This document shows positions 23,470-31,695 of a DNA stretch of 64,000 nt, in pieces. Source of the stretch: Mycobacterium sp. 852014-52450_SCH5900713. GTDB lineage: Bacteria; Actinomycetota; Actinomycetes; Mycobacteriales; Mycobacteriaceae. The notes beneath the pieces are model-generated. The model had not been told where the DNA came from and did not search any database. It was given only the letters and a program-made list of their open reading frames with translations. The stretch covers positions 124,001 to 188,000 of the forward strand of contig NZ_LZIL01000035.1 in the NCBI RefSeq assembly GCF_001667075.1, in the 5' to 3' direction. A program made the translations under genes and the position numbers. Numbering within the stretch: position 1 is the stretch's first letter; the number at the start of each line of letters is the position of its first letter.

Positions 23470-24677
23470 GCTCAGCGATCTCCGTCGAATTCGACCCGTT
23501 CTCAACCGAATTCTTCAACGGGGCTTATGACACCTATCGACGGCTTCGCGACGAGGCGCCCATCTACTACAGCGCGAAGTGGGATTTCTGGGCGCTCACC
23601 CGGTACGAGGATGTAGCACCCGCGACGAAAGACCACGAAACGTTTTCATCGGCCAAGGGTGCGACACTGGACATGGTCAAGGCCCATGACGACGCCATCC
23701 CGGTGCCCAAGGTGATCATCTCCATGGACCCACCCGAGCACCAGAAGATGCGCAGGCTGGTCAGCAATGTGTTCACTCCGCGGGCGATTTCCGCGTTGGA
23801 AGACATGGTGCGCGACAAGGTTTATGAGCGCATCGAGGCGTTGAATCCCGCCGCCTTCGACGTCGTCGCCGACTTCTCGGCCCTGTTCCCCAACGAGGTC
23901 ATCACGGCGATGCTCGGCGTGCCGAAGCAGGACCGCGATCAGATCCGCGTCTGGCTGGATTTGCTTCTAGAGCGCCATCCCGGCGAGATCGCCACCACCA
24001 AGCGGGGATACCAGGCGTCGGTGAACACGGGCCTGTATTACTACGACCTGGTGCAGCAGCGTCGGGCCCACCCCGAAGACGATATGATCAGCCGTTTGAT
24101 CGAGACGGAGATCGAACGTGACGGCGTGGTGGAGAAGCTGACCGACGTCGACATCACCGGCTTCGCAACCATGCTCGGCGGGGCGGGCGCCGAAACGGTC
24201 ACCAAACTGGTAGGCAACGCGATGGTCGCTTTCGCAGACTTTCCCGACCAGTGGCGCAAGCTTCGCGACGACCGAAGCAAGATCCCCGCCGCGGTGGAGG
24301 AGCTGCTGCGCTACGAGGCTCCCTCGCAATATCAGGTTCGGACCGCCACGCGCGACGTGACGTATTACGGGACAACGATCCCGGCCGGCGGTGCGGTCAT
24401 ACTAGTCACGGGTTCGGCGACACGTGACGAGCGAATGTTCGATGATCCCGACCGGTTGGACATCGATCGAGAGCGCAAGATGGGCTTCAACCTCGCGTTC
24501 GGCTACGGCATACACAGTTGCCTCGGTGCGGCACTGGCCCGCATGGAGAGCCGCATCGCACTTGACGCGCTGTTGGACCTGCTTCCCGAGTACGAAGTCG
24601 ACCGCGACGGGCTGCAGCGCGTGGCAATGGCGAATGTCTGTGGCTGGTCAAATGTTCCGGTGCGCAGGGTTGGCTAG
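23466..24677 (+). CDS. Cytochrome P450
   Basis: 403 aa with the I-helix AGAETV at 240-245, ExxR at 279-282 and heme loop FGYGIHSCLG with ligand C352. The GTG start overlaps the CoA-transferase TGA. The pairing with a CoA-transferase suggests oxidation before or after CoA activation of the same compound. It is convergent with the TetR gene at 24688, with 10 nt between stops. Confidence 0.92.
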   Translation: MSSAISVEFDPFSTEFFNGAYDTYRRLRDEAPIYYSAKWDFWALTRYEDVAPATKDHETFSSAKGATLDMVKAHDDAIPVPKVIISMDPPEHQKMRRLVSNVFTPRAISALEDMVRDKVYERIEALNPAAFDVVADFSALFPNEVITAMLGVPKQDRDQIRVWLDLLLERHPGEIATTKRGYQASVNTGLYYYDLVQQRRAHPEDDMISRLIETEIERDGVVEKLTDVDITGFATMLGGAGAETVTKLVGNAMVAFADFPDQWRKLRDDRSKIPAAVEELLRYEAPSQYQVRTATRDVTYYGTTIPAGGAVILVTGSATRDERMFDDPDRLDIDRERKMGFNLAFGYGIHSCLGAALARMESRIALDALLDLLPEYEVDRDGLQRVAMANVCGWSNVPVRRVG

Positions 24678-24687
24678 GGCCAGACGT

Positions 24688-25290
24688 TTAGCGCCGTCGC
24701 CCGTGGCCGTCGACGAACCCATTGACGACATAGGTCCTCACGAATTCGGCGACCGCGTCGTCGTCACGCATGTCGATCGTTGGCGACGGAGTCGTGAACA
24801 GCGAGAACAGGATCCGTGCGAACCATTCGGTCGCAGTGGGGATGTCGAGATCATTTCGGACCTCGCCGGTGAGCCTGGCGGCGGATACGTAGGGCGCCAG
24901 GAATTCCGTGCATTCCTTCAGAAGCATGGCCGCGTTCTTCGTCATCATCAGGCTGACTTCCGCCTCGTCGAAGTACGCCTCCGGCTCGACGACCCTGCGT
25001 GCCTGGGTGACGAACACGGCGGCCTCCACGAGCCGACCCTCCAGGGTGCTACCGCCGCGACGGTCGATCGCCTTGGCCATGTTGCGGTAGAACCGCTGCG
25101 AAGCCGCCTCGGCGCAGGCCTCGACGATTGTCTCCTTGTCCCGGAAGTATTCGTAGAAAGTGCTGCGGGACACATCGGCGGCCCGCGCGATATCGACGAT
25201 GGTCGTCTTCGCCAGGCTCTGGGTCCGAAAGCACGCGAAGGCCGCCGCGATGATGGCAGCGCGGGTGTCGGTCGCGGTTGCCTGCGTCAT
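24688..25290 (-). CDS. TetR-family transcriptional regulator (TetR2)
   Basis: 200 aa with a TetR HTH at about residues 8-54 (TTIVDIARAADVSRSTFYEYF). AAAGGGG precedes the ATG. It is the last gene of, or immediately downstream from, the igr-like operon (Ltp2-like gene ends at 25335), so it is a plausible regulator of that operon. I see no copy of either candidate operator family directly upstream of its own start, and the operator it binds is not evident. Confidence 0.88.
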   Translation of the reverse strand: MTQATATDTRAAIIAAAFACFRTQSLAKTTIVDIARAADVSRSTFYEYFRDKETIVEACAEAASQRFYRNMAKAIDRRGGSTLEGRLVEAAVFVTQARRVVEPEAYFDEAEVSLMMTKNAAMLLKECTEFLAPYVSAARLTGEVRNDLDIPTATEWFARILFSLFTTPSPTIDMRDDDAVAEFVRTYVVNGFVDGHGRRR

Positions 25291-25334
25291 GGAGGCCCCT
25301 TTCTAGCTGCCTCTGAGAGTAGCGGTGCTGCGGC

Positions 25335-26504
25335 TCACCTGTCGGGCGCGAGGATCAGTCCGCTGGTCGGGACGCCGGTGCCCGAGGTGACCAGCACGTG
25401 TTCGACGTGATCGACCTGGTTGTGGGACGTGCCGCGTACCTGTCGCACTCCCTCCGTGATCCCGTTCATCCCGTGGATGTAGGCCTCGCCCAGCAGGCCG
25501 CCGTTGGTGTTGATCGGCATCCGCCCGCCCAGTGAAAGCTCGTCGATCGATACGAAATCTTTGGCCTCGCCCCGCCCGCAAAATCCGAGTTCCTCGAGTT
25601 GGGTGAACACAAACGGAGTGAAGTGGTCGTAGAGGAACGCCGTCGATATGTCATTCGGTTTCAGTCCGGAGTCACGCCACAGCTTGTTGCCGACCACCCC
25701 CATTTCGGGTAGCCCGGTAATCTCTTCGCGGTAGTAACTCGTCATCACCTCGCCGTCGTAGGCCGCGCCTTGGGCGGCCGCGGTGATGACGGCGGGCGGC
25801 TTGGGCAGATCCCGCGCCCGCTCGACGCTGGTCACCACCATCGCGACGCCGCCGTCACTTTCCTGGCAGCAATCCAGCAGGCGCAGCACCGGTTCGATGA
25901 TCCAGCGTGACTCCTGGTGCTGCTCAAGGGATATCGGCTTGCCAAAAAACCAGGCATCCGGATTGTTGGCGGCGTGTTTGCGATCGATGACGGAGATTTT
26001 GCCGAAATCGGCGTTGGTGACCCCGTAGGTCGACATGTACCGCTGAGCGTGCAAGGCGACCCATGCGGCCGGCGTGATGAACGCGAATGGCGCGTAGGGA
26101 GCCATCCACAACGGGGTCACACCGGGTTGGCGTCCAGCGCCGCCGAACCGGAAGCCGGAGCGCTCGTTGAACGCTCGGTAGCACACCACCGCCTCGGCTG
26201 CGCCGGTCGCGACGGCCATGGCAGCTTGCATCACGGTGCCCGCCGCCGCTCCGCCGCCGTGCGGCACCCTGGTGAAGAACGTGAGGTTCTCGATGCCGAC
26301 GTTGCGGGCGACTTCGATCTCCTCGTTCTCGTCGACGGTGAACGTCACCATGCCGTCGATATCGCGGGGCCGCAGGCCGGCATCGTCGATCGCCGTCTTG
26401 ACTGCCTCGCAGGCGAGCTGCATTTCGGTGCGACCGGACGCCTTGGAGAACTCGGTCTGGCCGATACCGGCGAGGGCCGTTTTCCCGCCGATGCCGCCGC
26501 TCAT
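25335..26504 (-). CDS. Ltp2-like thiolase-fold aldolase
   Basis: 389 aa of the lipid-transfer-protein/SCP-2 thiolase family. The position where thiolases have the nucleophilic Cys reads VPHGGGAAAG (about residues 80-89), so it is not a thiolase; the C-terminal YDHFTPFVFTQLEELGFC and NTNGGLLGEAYIHG motifs match Ltp2-type retro-aldolases. In cholesterol catabolism Ltp2 cleaves a 17-hydroxy side-chain CoA ester, in complex with a DUF35 protein. It is last in the igr-like operon; the ATG overlaps the stop of the ChsH1-like gene (ATGA). Confidence 0.85.
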   Translation of the reverse strand: MSGGIGGKTALAGIGQTEFSKASGRTEMQLACEAVKTAIDDAGLRPRDIDGMVTFTVDENEEIEVARNVGIENLTFFTRVPHGGGAAAGTVMQAAMAVATGAAEAVVCYRAFNERSGFRFGGAGRQPGVTPLWMAPYAPFAFITPAAWVALHAQRYMSTYGVTNADFGKISVIDRKHAANNPDAWFFGKPISLEQHQESRWIIEPVLRLLDCCQESDGGVAMVVTSVERARDLPKPPAVITAAAQGAAYDGEVMTSYYREEITGLPEMGVVGNKLWRDSGLKPNDISTAFLYDHFTPFVFTQLEELGFCGRGEAKDFVSIDELSLGGRMPINTNGGLLGEAYIHGMNGITEGVRQVRGTSHNQVDHVEHVLVTSGTGVPTSGLILAPDR

Positions 26505-26953
26505 ACATCGACCCCGTCGAGCAGGCTCAGCTTCGCCGTGCCGGAGACATGGGTACCGAGGCTGTTGGTGCCCGTGAAGGTGACCTCGACCAAGCCCTCG
26601 CCGTTGGCCGGCGACTTGTCGGTGACGCTGCCTTCGAAGTGCAGCGGATCGTTCGGGTAGGCGGGCACACCGAGGCGAATGGACAGCCTTTTGACCATCG
26701 CCTCCGGTCCGGCCCAGTCGTGCAAAAACTTCACGCATAGCCCGTTGGTGGTCAGGATGTTGAGGAAGATGTCCTTGGAGCCTTGGGAATTGGCGAAGTC
26801 GCGATCATGGTGCACCGGCATGTAGTCACGCGAGGCGATGGCGCCGGCGACGATCAGCGTGGTGGTCACGGGCACGTCCATCGGTGTGACCTCGTCACCG
26901 ACATTGATGGTGTTCCACGCCAGAGTCGTGGTGCGCCTGATGGTGGAGGTCAT
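26501..26953 (-). CDS. ChsH1-like MaoC hot-dog enoyl-CoA hydratase subunit
   Basis: 150 aa single hot-dog domain. The stretch ASRDYMPVHHDRDFANSQG followed by SKDIFLNIL, the DWAGP motif and RLGVPAYP closely follow M. tuberculosis ChsH1 as I remember it. ChsH1 pairs with ChsH2 to hydrate the sterol side-chain enoyl-CoA. The hydratase His/Asp pair is likely within PVHHDRD. It overlaps both neighbours by 4 nt. Confidence 0.85.
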   Translation of the reverse strand: MTSTIRRTTTLAWNTINVGDEVTPMDVPVTTTLIVAGAIASRDYMPVHHDRDFANSQGSKDIFLNILTTNGLCVKFLHDWAGPEAMVKRLSIRLGVPAYPNDPLHFEGSVTDKSPANGEGLVEVTFTGTNSLGTHVSGTAKLSLLDGVDV

Positions 26954-28062
26954 TTGCCGCTTCCTTCCGGGTATGCGTTGCCGAGCCGGGCCAGTTGCTG
27001 CGAGGCCGAGCCGAGTGCGAGTTCGTTCTGTTTGGCCCAAAGGAAATAACGGAATAACGGGTAGGTGATGTCGATTCCCATGCCGCCGTGCACCTGCTGG
27101 GCCGAGGCGGCGACCCGGGCGCCTGCCTCGGCGGCCCAGAACTTGGCGATGGCGGCCTCCCGATTGGCCGGTCGTCCTTGGGCGATCAACCATGCCGCGT
27201 GCCATGTGGTCCACCGGATGGCTTCGACGTCAATGAAAGCGTCGGCGAGGCGCTGCTGGACGGCCTGGAAGGATCCAATGGGGCGGCCGAACTGTTCACG
27301 CTCGCTGGTGTACGCGGCCGCTAGTTTCAAAGCCCTTTCCACAACGCCGATTTGGATCGCGCACAGGCCGACGAGGGCCCGGGTGTAGAGCGAGTCGACG
27401 ATGTCCCCGTCGTCATGCTCGGTGAGCCGTTGGCCGGTCGCGCCGGTCAAACCGATATCGGCGTGGGGTTCACCGTTGGTGGTGGGGACCGGTGTGATTC
27501 TCACGCTATCGGTTCCGGTGTCGACGATGAATAGCCCCGGACCGTCCTCGGTCTGGGCCGACACAATTACGGCCGATGCAAGTTGCGCCGCGGGCACCAG
27601 CTCCTTCTCACCGTCGAGCCGCCACGTGTCGCCGTCGAGTCGTGCGGTGGTACGCGGTGCGGTCGGAGAGGAGTTGCCCGGCTCGACGAGCGCCGCGGTG
27701 AGGATCGTGCTGCCGTCGACCACGCCGGGTAGATACCTTTGCTGCAAAGCGGAATCACCGTGTCGCGCAATGGTGTCCGCGCCCAGAACGAGTGTGGCGT
27801 AGACAGGTACGGGCGCGACACTGAATCCGACCTCGCTGAGCAGCACGCCCAATTCCAGGAATCCGCCGCAGCTCCCGCCCGCGGATTCGGGTAGTGCGAT
27901 GCCGAGTAGGTCGGCGGCCGCGAGTTCGTTCCACAGTCCCGCGTCGTAGCGCACGTCGCCGGACTCCAGTTCGGTCAGATGCTCGGGCGTGGCGCGGTGC
28001 TCGAACAGCTGACGCGCCACTTTACCGACGGTCTCTTGTTCCTCGGTGAAAGTGAAATCCAT
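26950..28062 (-). CDS. FadE28-like acyl-CoA dehydrogenase subunit
   Basis: 370 aa acyl-CoA dehydrogenase. The C-terminal half contains REQFGRPIGSFQAVQQRLAD and VHGGMGIDITYPLFRYF, followed by an ending resembling FadE28 (ChsE1), without the GGxxE C-terminal motif of ordinary family members. FadE28-type subunits form an alpha2beta2 heterotetramer with FadE29 and dehydrogenate shortened sterol side chains. The presumed partner is the gene at 29063. The ATG is 4 nt inside the ChsH1-like gene's neighbour arrangement (26950-26953 overlap). Confidence 0.85.
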   Translation of the reverse strand: MDFTFTEEQETVGKVARQLFEHRATPEHLTELESGDVRYDAGLWNELAAADLLGIALPESAGGSCGGFLELGVLLSEVGFSVAPVPVYATLVLGADTIARHGDSALQQRYLPGVVDGSTILTAALVEPGNSSPTAPRTTARLDGDTWRLDGEKELVPAAQLASAVIVSAQTEDGPGLFIVDTGTDSVRITPVPTTNGEPHADIGLTGATGQRLTEHDDGDIVDSLYTRALVGLCAIQIGVVERALKLAAAYTSEREQFGRPIGSFQAVQQRLADAFIDVEAIRWTTWHAAWLIAQGRPANREAAIAKFWAAEAGARVAASAQQVHGGMGIDITYPLFRYFLWAKQNELALGSASQQLARLGNAYPEGSGK

Positions 28063-28080
28063 TAGTCCAACCGCCTTCGG

Positions 28081-28494
28081 TCAGCCGGCCGGCCGGAATT
28101 GGTGCAGCACCAACTCGTCGCCGCTCGGCAAGGCTTCGAAGGTCTCGTAAAAGACCTCGACGGGCATCCCGACCTCGATGGCGGCGGGTTCGATGCCGCA
28201 GAGGTTCGAGACGACGCGTACGCCCTCGTCGAGCTCGATGAGCGCCACAACGTACGGGTACTGCAGGAATGGCAGTGGCGGATAGTGCGGCATCACGAAG
28301 CTGTACACCGTGCCGCGACCCGACGCCACGACGTAGTTCCATTTCAGTGACTGGCACTTGCCGCACATCGGCCGTGGCGGAACACGTAACGTCTGGCAGT
28401 TTGCGCAGCGCTGGATGCGAAGTTCGTTGTCTTTCAAGCCCGACCAGAAGAATTCGGTGTCCGGGCTGATGGAAGGGGCGAGTCTGCTGGCCAT
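28081..28494 (-). CDS. DUF35 (rubredoxin-like zinc ribbon plus OB-fold) protein
   Basis: 137 aa. The zinc ribbon has C30, C33, C44 and C47, followed by an OB-fold (RGTVYSFVMPHYPP to DEGVRVVSNLCG). DUF35 domains bind acyl-CoA and partner thiolase-like aldolases; in M. tuberculosis this domain is the C-terminal half of ChsH2, but here it is a separate gene. GGGAAG is 5 nt before the ATG, which overlaps the stop of the MaoC gene (TGATG), consistent with fission of a chsH2-like gene. Confidence 0.88.
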   Translation of the reverse strand: MASRLAPSISPDTEFFWSGLKDNELRIQRCANCQTLRVPPRPMCGKCQSLKWNYVVASGRGTVYSFVMPHYPPLPFLQYPYVVALIELDEGVRVVSNLCGIEPAAIEVGMPVEVFYETFEALPSGDELVLHQFRPAG

Positions 28495-29045
28495 CAGCTT
28501 CCCGTCTTGAATCGCAGGGTGCGGAACCACTGACGTCCGATGATGTCGCCGTCTTGATCGCGGTAGGTGGTCACCCAGGTGACGAAGAAGCCGTTGCCCA
28601 TCGCGGTCTCCTTTTCGTCAGAGATCGAGTCAAAGACCGTCTCGGCGGTGATCTGGTCTCCGACCCGGGGATAGCGTTCGATCTCGAACTCGGAGTTCGT
28701 CGCGATGATGCCGGTGTAGCCGGCGTCGGACAGGAACTGCAGCGGGTTGCTCTTGATCTCGATCGGCACACCGCCGCGCTCGAGAATCCCCGCCAGTTTC
28801 GGCGGTGGCATCGTCCAGCTCTGCAGCATCACCGGCGACGAGACCAAGCCGCCGTATCGAGAGTTCTGCGCGAACTCCTCATCGAGGTACGCCGGGTTCA
28901 TGTCGTCCAACGCGTGCGCCCAGTGCCGGATCATTGCGGTGTTCACCGGATCTGGCGCGTGAGCGGGTCTGCCGACCCCGTCGGTGGGTGTGCCGATCAA
29001 CGCGTCGAGGTGCTGGCGCAGTTCGTCTTTGGTCAATTCGGTCAT
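28494..29045 (-). CDS. MaoC-like hot-dog protein (ChsH2 N-terminal half)
   Basis: 183 aa FAS1-like/MaoC N-terminal dehydratase domain (AHALDDMNPAYLDEEFAQ; GNGFFVTWVTTYRDQDG). It corresponds to the N-terminal half of ChsH2, which with ChsH1 forms the side-chain enoyl-CoA hydratase. It is immediately followed by the DUF35 gene. The ATG at 29045 has GAAAGGAG about 11 nt upstream, a long spacing; a GTG at 29057 is the alternative. Confidence 0.83.
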   Translation of the reverse strand: MTELTKDELRQHLDALIGTPTDGVGRPAHAPDPVNTAMIRHWAHALDDMNPAYLDEEFAQNSRYGGLVSSPVMLQSWTMPPPKLAGILERGGVPIEIKSNPLQFLSDAGYTGIIATNSEFEIERYPRVGDQITAETVFDSISDEKETAMGNGFFVTWVTTYRDQDGDIIGRQWFRTLRFKTGS

Positions 29046-29062
29046 AGGTGTCGACACTCCTT

Positions 29063-30244
29063 TCAGGAGGCTCGCATGTCGCGGGGTGCGCGCGGCATCC
29101 CGAGGCCGGCCATGGCGATGATGTCGCGCTGCAGTTCGTTGGCGCCGCCGCCGAATGTGTTGATGACGGCGAATCGGTAGGCACTCTCCAGCTCGCCCTC
29201 GAGGGGAGCCGACGCCTCCTTGCGCAGGCCCGCCTGGCCCACAACGTCGAGCAGCTCGCGGGCCACCTGCTGGGTGAGCTCGGTACCGAAAACCTTTGCG
29301 GCCGACGCCTCGCCCATGCCGAGCGCACCGGAGCTCATGTTGGTGTTCACCTGTAAGTTGAGCAGCCGGTAGGCCGCGACCTGTGCCTCCACTCGCGCCA
29401 ATGCCTGTTGCACCCACGGCTGGTCGATGACGAACCCGTCGTCGAGCTCAGTCGTCTTGGCCCACTCCAGCGTCTTGGCGAACAGTGGCTCCAGCGCACC
29501 GAGATTGCCCAGTGCCGCACGCTCGAGATTCAGCTGATTGGTGACCAGCTTCCAGCCCTGGTTCTCGCCGAGGACGATGGCGCTCTCGGGTACGCGCACA
29601 TCGTCGTAGAAGGTGTAGTAGGTCGAGACGCCAGGCATAGTGCGCAGTGGTTTCCAGGAGAAGCCCGGGGAGTCGGTGGGCACGATGAATACCGTGATGC
29701 CCTTGTGCTTCTTGGCTTCTGGATCGGTGCGGGCGGCCAGCCAGATGTAGTCGGCGAACTCCGCGCCGCTGGTGAACATCTTGGAGCCGTTGATCACGAA
29801 CTCGTCGCCGTCACGCACGGCGCTGGTCCGCAATGAGGCCAGATCACTACCGGCCCCCGGCTCCGAGTAGCCGATCGCGAAGTCGACGGAGCCATTGAGG
29901 ATCGCGGGAAGGAACTTACGCTTCTGCTCCTCGGTTCCGTACTGGATGAGAGTAGGACCGACAGTGTTGAGGGTGACAAACGGCAGAGGTGCATGCACCC
30001 GCCGCGCCTCCTCGCCGAAGATGTACTGCTCGAGCGCAGTCAGTCCGCTGCCGCCGTACTCGACCGGCCATGCGACGCCGAGCAACCCGGCCTCGCCGAG
30101 CGCGCGGCGCGCCTCGGTGACTGCGGCGCCGCCCTCCATCTGTCCGGTGACTGCGGCGCGTCTCTCGGGCGTCATCACCTTCTCAAGGCGCTTCCGGTAG
30201 TCCTTGCGAAGCTGTTCCTGTTCGGGGGTGTAGTCGAAATCCAT
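29063..30244 (-). CDS. FadE29-like acyl-CoA dehydrogenase subunit
   Basis: 393 aa. The FAD/acyl-CoA motifs AIGYSEPGAGSDLASLRT and GEFADYIWLAARTD-type segment, and the C-terminal NTFGGGANELQRDIIA ending MPRAP, match FadE29 (ChsE2). It is presumably the partner of the FadE28-like protein (26950). The ATG overlaps the stop of the P450 gene by 1 nt. Location is cytosolic, with electrons passing to electron-transfer flavoprotein. Confidence 0.86.
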   Translation of the reverse strand: MDFDYTPEQEQLRKDYRKRLEKVMTPERRAAVTGQMEGGAAVTEARRALGEAGLLGVAWPVEYGGSGLTALEQYIFGEEARRVHAPLPFVTLNTVGPTLIQYGTEEQKRKFLPAILNGSVDFAIGYSEPGAGSDLASLRTSAVRDGDEFVINGSKMFTSGAEFADYIWLAARTDPEAKKHKGITVFIVPTDSPGFSWKPLRTMPGVSTYYTFYDDVRVPESAIVLGENQGWKLVTNQLNLERAALGNLGALEPLFAKTLEWAKTTELDDGFVIDQPWVQQALARVEAQVAAYRLLNLQVNTNMSSGALGMGEASAAKVFGTELTQQVARELLDVVGQAGLRKEASAPLEGELESAYRFAVINTFGGGANELQRDIIAMAGLGMPRAPRDMRAS

Positions 30245-31458
30245 CAGACGCCCGCTCCCATCCGTACCGGCATGCGCTTGACGCCCGGCACCATCGTGGC
30301 GCGCAGCCGCGTCACATCGCCGGTCAGTTCGATGCTCGGATAGGCGCCCAGCAACACCTCGAACATCACCCTCGCCTCCAGCCGTGCCAGTTGCGCGCCG
30401 AGACACGCGTGTTCGCCGGCGCCGAATGCTATGTGGGGATTGGGGTTCCGGGTGATATCGAATTCCTCGCTGGTTGGGCCGAAGATCTCCTCGTCGCGGT
30501 TAGCCGCCCCGTAGAGCATGACCACCGTTTCACCCGCCTTGATCTGTTGGCCACGGATCTCGACGTCCTCGGTGGCTTCGCGTGCCATGTGGGTCACCGG
30601 GCTGGTGAACCGCAGCATCTCTTCGACTGCCAGCGGCAGAAGCTCGGGCTTCGAGCGAAGCAGCGCGAACTGATCGGGATGGTCCACCAGCGCCAGTGTG
30701 CCCAGCGCGATGAGGTTGCGTGTCGTCTCGTTGCCCGCCACCAGCAGCAGAAAGGAGAAGTTGAGTAGGTCCGCATCGGTGAGGCGCTCGCCGTCCACCT
30801 CGGCCGCTGCCAAAATGGACAGCAGGTCGTCCTGCCCGGTGACCTTGCCAGAGCGCCGCGCGTCGATCAGTTTGGTGAAGTACTCGTACAGCTCGCCGAG
30901 TGCGACCAGGTTGTCCATCTCGATATCGGGATCGGCGGTACCCACCGCCGCGTCCGACCATGTGCGGAACCGCTCCCAGTCCTCGGGCGGTGCGCCGAGC
31001 ATCTCCGCAATCATCCGGGTCGGCAGCGGCGCGGCAATCTGCTCGGCGAACTCATAGTCCTGTGATGGGTCGACATCGTCGAGAATGCCCTTGACGATCT
31101 CACGCACCTTGGGTTCCAGCAAACTGACTTGCCGCCGGGTGAAACCAGAGTTGATCAGCTTGCGCAGCTGCCGGTGCCGTGGCGGATCGGTGAAGATCAG
31201 GTTCCCCTCCTGCACCGGGCTGGGCATCGCGGGATCCGGGATCGAGATGCCCTTCGTCGACGTGAAGGTCATCGGGTGGCCGGAGACGTGGCGGATGTCC
31301 TCGTACTTCGTCAGGGCCCAGAACTTGGTGACGTCGTTCCAGACCACCGGCGTGCTATTGCGCAGTTCGCGATAGCCCGGGTACGGATCGCCGGCGTAGT
31401 AGTCCGGAGAGTGCAGTGGCAACGTGGACGTCGGTCTGGAGGTGGAGTCAGTGGGCAC
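30244..31458 (-). CDS. Cytochrome P450 heading the igr-like operon
   Basis: 404 aa with AGNETT at 241-246, ExxR at 280-283 and heme loop FGAGEHACLG with ligand C352. The start is GTG at 31458, with GGAAGG 6 nt upstream. It occupies the position of cyp125 in the cholesterol igr operon, where CYP125 oxidises the terminal methyl of the side chain; orthology to CYP125 is not claimed. It is divergent from the aldehyde dehydrogenase across a 237-nt region with palindromes. Confidence 0.9.
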   Translation of the reverse strand: MPTDSTSRPTSTLPLHSPDYYAGDPYPGYRELRNSTPVVWNDVTKFWALTKYEDIRHVSGHPMTFTSTKGISIPDPAMPSPVQEGNLIFTDPPRHRQLRKLINSGFTRRQVSLLEPKVREIVKGILDDVDPSQDYEFAEQIAAPLPTRMIAEMLGAPPEDWERFRTWSDAAVGTADPDIEMDNLVALGELYEYFTKLIDARRSGKVTGQDDLLSILAAAEVDGERLTDADLLNFSFLLLVAGNETTRNLIALGTLALVDHPDQFALLRSKPELLPLAVEEMLRFTSPVTHMAREATEDVEIRGQQIKAGETVVMLYGAANRDEEIFGPTSEEFDITRNPNPHIAFGAGEHACLGAQLARLEARVMFEVLLGAYPSIELTGDVTRLRATMVPGVKRMPVRMGAGV

Positions 31459-31486
31459 TGCTGGCCTTCCTCGACACACGGGGGAT

Positions 31487-31511
31487 CGGACAGTTAATTC
31501 GGATATGTCCG
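31487..31511. promoter_or_regulatory. Inverted repeat CGGACA-13 nt-TGTCCG
   Basis: Perfect 6-bp arms with a 13-nt A/T-rich spacer, located 29 nt upstream of the P450 start (31458), near its expected promoter. May be an operator or a small stem. Confidence 0.35.
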
Positions 31512-31515
31512 GTAA

Positions 31516-31531
31516 TGCTGTGTCTACAGCA
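31516..31531. promoter_or_regulatory. 16-bp palindrome in igr-like/ALDH divergent promoter
   Basis: TGCTGTGTCTACAGCA: perfect TGCTGT/ACAGCA arms with a 4-nt spacer. Sits in the 237-nt region between the P450 (31458) and aldehyde dehydrogenase (31696) genes. It matches neither other operator family here, so could be the site of TetR2; that is a guess. Confidence 0.45.
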
Positions 31532-31695
31532 CAGGTGTCGCCGATGTCAATCGCCATTCGCCCCGCTAAACGCCGAGAACATTGACGCCCGTGCATCATC
31601 AGGTGTACATAATTGAAGAATTGTCGGACACCTCGCATCGAGATCGGGGCGACACCGTACAGTTCGGCGACCAACCGGGAAGGTCCAGTGACGTG

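Noticed and set aside
24688..25290. TetR2 as the regulator of the GAGAA-N6-TTCTC sites
   Set aside because: No such site lies in its own upstream region or near the adjacent operon promoter, so there is no evidence to link them.
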